Of a DNA stretch of 64,000 bases, positions 61,897-64,000 are shown one piece after another. The notes beneath the pieces were generated by a model, which saw nothing but the letters and a program-made list of their open reading frames with translations, did not search any database and had not been told where the DNA came from. A program made the position numbers and the translations under genes. This stretch comes from Caulochytrium protostelioides (taxonomy: Eukaryota; Chytridiomycota; Caulochytriomycetes; Caulochytriales; Caulochytriaceae): positions 1 through 64,000 of the forward strand of contig ML014145.1 in NCBI GenBank assembly GCA_003615045.1, in the 5' to 3' direction. Numbering within the stretch: the stretch's first letter is position 1; the number at the start of each line of letters is the position of its first letter.

Positions 61897-64000
61897 ATGC
61901 CGCCGCCGTCCAATCCCGGCGCGGCCGGCGGCGGCACGGGCGCCGGGACGGGCGGCAGCACCGCCGCCGGCACCAGCGGCACCAGCGGCAGTAGCGGCTC
62001 GAGCCGCACCAAGACCACCAGCGCCGCGAAGCGCGCCTCGGGCGCCGGCGCCGCGGCCGCCGAAGGCGCCGCCGCCGCCGCCGCCGCGGCCCATCCGCTC
62101 TCGACGGCGCTCACCTCCTCGCTCGCCCTGCCAATTCCCAAGCACCCGCCGGGCACGCCGGCCGCCCATGTCAACGCCGAGTACTGGCGCGCGTTCCCGG
62201 ACTGGGAGGACGGCGATGTCGCGGGCGAGAAGTGGCTCGCGGGCGGCGGCGCCACCGGCACGCCGCTCGGCGCTGCGGGCGTCACCGCGAGTCTGCCCGC
62301 CGCCACCGCGGGCCTCGGCGCCAGCAGCACGGCCGGGGCTGCTGGCGCGGTAGCTGCCGCCGCAACGACCGGCGCCCCGAGCGACGATCCCGCCGCGCCG
62401 CCCGGCCTCTCCGCCACCGCCGCCGCCGCCGCCGCCCTCTCGCCCGCATCGCCGGCTCCTGCGACGTCGTCCACAAGCCCGCGCAAGACCAGCACGGCCG
62501 CCACCGCGAGCGCCCTCTCCGCGGCGTCTGTCGCGGCCGCGGCCGCCGCGGCGCAGCAGCAGCAGCAGCAGCCGCAGCTCCCGCCGGGCTTCAAGCGCTT
62601 CGACGAGCTCTTGCCCGAGGGCGTGGCGGCGCCCACGAGTCTCGTGGCCGCCGCGCACCTCGACGACGCCTTTACCTATGCCCGTATCGTCCCGGACCCC
62701 GTGGTGGTCGCGGCGGCGGCGCCCTCGGCCGCAGCCGCGGCGGGCGGCTCCCTGCACCCCAAGGACGCCGCGGGTCCCGGCGGCGGCCGCCGCGTCGCGG
62801 GCAGCGCCCACCACCCGGACGGCCACGACGCCAACACCTACGGCCGCTCGACGCGGCCCTCGACGGCCACGGCGCCGCACGAGAGCGAAGGCCTCTCGCC
62901 GTCCCTCTCCGCCTCCATGATGAGCAACGCCTACCTCGGCGTCGCGGCCGACAGCGGCACGCGCAGCAGCGACGCCCACATGAATGCGACGGGGATGGCT
63001 TCGGCCGCGCCGGGCGGGCGCCGCAACACCCAGGGCGGCGCCACCGCTTCTGCAGCAGCTGCTGCCGCCGCCGCCGCCGCCGCTGCCGCCGCGATGGCCG
63101 GCGCGAACGGCGCCGCGACTGACGGCGGCGGCGCCACGGTGATGGCGGTCATCGGCCCGTCCCTCTCCGAGGCGGAGCGTGCCCTCGCGTCGACGAACGG
63201 TACACCGCTCACGCGCGTGCTCAATCCGCTGGTGACGCTGGACGCGAAGCCGGGCACGGTGCCGACCCTCAGCAAGCTGATGCTGCATAACGCCCATCTG
63301 CTCGGCCGCCCGCTGTGGAGCCAGTTCCTGCAGGCGCTGCATATCCTCGTCGAGCGCGTCCCGCTGTCCTCGAAAGTCTCGGCGCTGCTCGCGCAGCAGC
63401 AGGCGGCCGCCGCGGCGTCGGCGGCGGCGGCGCCAACGGGTTCTGCGGCGGGCGTCGCGGCGTCCGTGACGAGGGCGCCGTCAGGGTTCCTGTTCCATGC
63501 GGCCTTCCCGGCCGTGGCCGCGGCGGCGCCGTCGCCGGGCCCCCCGCCGCCCGCGGGCGCGTCGTCGTCGTCCTCGCCTCCGACAGCGCTGCTCCTCCCG
63601 GCCAACACGGCGCCGCTCGCGGGGTATGTCAAGCCGCTCGCGGACCGCGAGGCGTGGGCCGGCATCTTCCCGAAGGGCCGCGACGGCTTGCCCGCGTACA
63701 ACCCGGCCGGGCGGTATGCGGTGCGGCTGTGGTGGCTGGGCCGGTGGCGCCGCGTGCAGGTGGACGACCGCGTGCCCGTGGGCGCGGATGGCCGCGTGCT
63801 CGCGCCGACGTCGCCGCACCCGACTGAGTTCTGGATCACGGTGCTCGCCAAGGCCGTGCTCAAGGTCGTGCTCGGGCTCGCGCCGCTCACGGCCGCCGCG
63901 CACTATACCGACGCCGTGCCGGGCGAGGCCCAGATCGACGTCCTCTCGCTCATCCGCGGCGGATGCGTGCAGCGACTCCCGCTGCAGCCGTCGAAAACAA
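61897..64000 (+). CDS. androglobin-like protein, N-terminal part
   Basis: The frame opens at the ATG at 61897 and runs off the right edge (701 codons visible). An Ala/Gly/Ser-rich lead is followed near residue 100 by AEYWRAFPDWEDGDVAGEKW, which matches the androglobin N-terminal motif FPxWPEW-x5-NAEKW. Near residue 605 GRYAVRLWWLGRWRRVQVDD is followed by a Pro-x-Asp-Gly stretch, PHPTEFWITVLAKAVLKVV. This corresponds to the calpain-like part of androglobin (KYVVKLYWMGCWRKITIDD, then ELWPMLLSKAIIKLA). Between them lie long Ala/Gln/Gly-rich stretches. Androglobin combines an inactive-looking calpain domain with a permuted globin and occurs with cilia and sperm flagella. The globin part, if present, lies beyond the window, so the full gene cannot be verified. 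The alternative is another calpain-like protease. Confidence 0.75.
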   Translation, partial: MPPPSNPGAAGGGTGAGTGGSTAAGTSGTSGSSGSSRTKTTSAAKRASGAGAAAAEGAAAAAAAAHPLSTALTSSLALPIPKHPPGTPAAHVNAEYWRAFPDWEDGDVAGEKWLAGGGATGTPLGAAGVTASLPAATAGLGASSTAGAAGAVAAAATTGAPSDDPAAPPGLSATAAAAAALSPASPAPATSSTSPRKTSTAATASALSAASVAAAAAAAQQQQQQPQLPPGFKRFDELLPEGVAAPTSLVAAAHLDDAFTYARIVPDPVVVAAAAPSAAAAAGGSLHPKDAAGPGGGRRVAGSAHHPDGHDANTYGRSTRPSTATAPHESEGLSPSLSASMMSNAYLGVAADSGTRSSDAHMNATGMASAAPGGRRNTQGGATASAAAAAAAAAAAAAAMAGANGAATDGGGATVMAVIGPSLSEAERALASTNGTPLTRVLNPLVTLDAKPGTVPTLSKLMLHNAHLLGRPLWSQFLQALHILVERVPLSSKVSALLAQQQAAAAASAAAAPTGSAAGVAASVTRAPSGFLFHAAFPAVAAAAPSPGPPPPAGASSSSSPPTALLLPANTAPLAGYVKPLADREAWAGIFPKGRDGLPAYNPAGRYAVRLWWLGRWRRVQVDDRVPVGADGRVLAPTSPHPTEFWITVLAKAVLKVVLGLAPLTAAAHYTDAVPGEAQIDVLSLIRGGCVQRLPLQPSKT

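Overview
The window is GC-rich eukaryotic nuclear DNA. The genes are long, low in introns, and rich in Ala/Gly/Pro and homopolymer tracts. The six introns I can place follow GT-AG rules, measure about 129-234 nt, and mostly sit near the 5' ends. Several genes point to a flagellated cell: a CFAP45 homologue (axonemal microtubule inner protein), a probable TMEM231 (ciliary transition zone) and the N-terminal part of an androglobin-like protein. An HDEL-ended PDI, an mL59-like mitoribosomal protein of the fungal type, a NUP98-NUP96 precursor, PHAF1 and an RMC1-like gene fit an opisthokont. My inference is a zoosporic early-diverging fungus (chytrid or blastocladian grade). The exact taxon cannot be fixed from this window alone.

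Layout, left to right: a partial hypothetical gene (1-1024, +); a PPR-like mitochondrial protein (1203-3494, -); CFAP45 (5078-6826, +); a membrane-anchored cyclophilin (7137-8443, -); an mL59-like mitoribosomal protein (9150-9668, -); clathrin light chain (10496-11761, +); a giant RA-PH-AGC kinase (13968-19754, +); protoporphyrinogen oxidase (19943-21598, -); an RMC1/Mic1-like protein (22649-25534, +); a PH/DH/GAP-like Rho regulator (26775-31514, +); PHAF1 (31805-33193, -); a RhoGAP protein (35844-41102, +); an orphan signal-peptide membrane protein in an AT-richer island (41173-42117, -); NUP98-NUP96 (44725-52319, +); a TMEM231-like protein (52470-53549, -); PDI (55061-56593, +); a GT-B glycosyltransferase-like protein (56949-59297, -); and an androglobin-like gene that runs off the right edge (61897-64000, +).

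The genes mostly alternate in strand. Convergent gaps are about 70-355 bp. Divergent or tandem gaps that must hold promoters are about 0.5-2.7 kb. These long gaps carry microsatellites, short tandem repeats and clusters of the palindrome CACGTG. I see no tRNA, rRNA, CRISPR or recognisable complete transposon.

Functional themes are: flagellum (CFAP45, TMEM231-like, androglobin-like); endolysosome and autophagy (RMC1-like, PHAF1, clathrin light chain); Rho and AGC signalling (the kinase, the PH/DH/GAP protein, the RhoGAP); mitochondria and haem (PPR, mL59-like, HEM14); ER folding (PDI, cyclophilin); and the nuclear pore (NUP98-96). The most unusual single item is the AGC kinase. It keeps its catalytic residues but has Cys for the HRD arginine, Asp where the activation-loop threonine should be, and a Gln-rich insertion in the activation segment. 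Start codons, spliced 5' exons and family names rest on reading by eye, with no database search.
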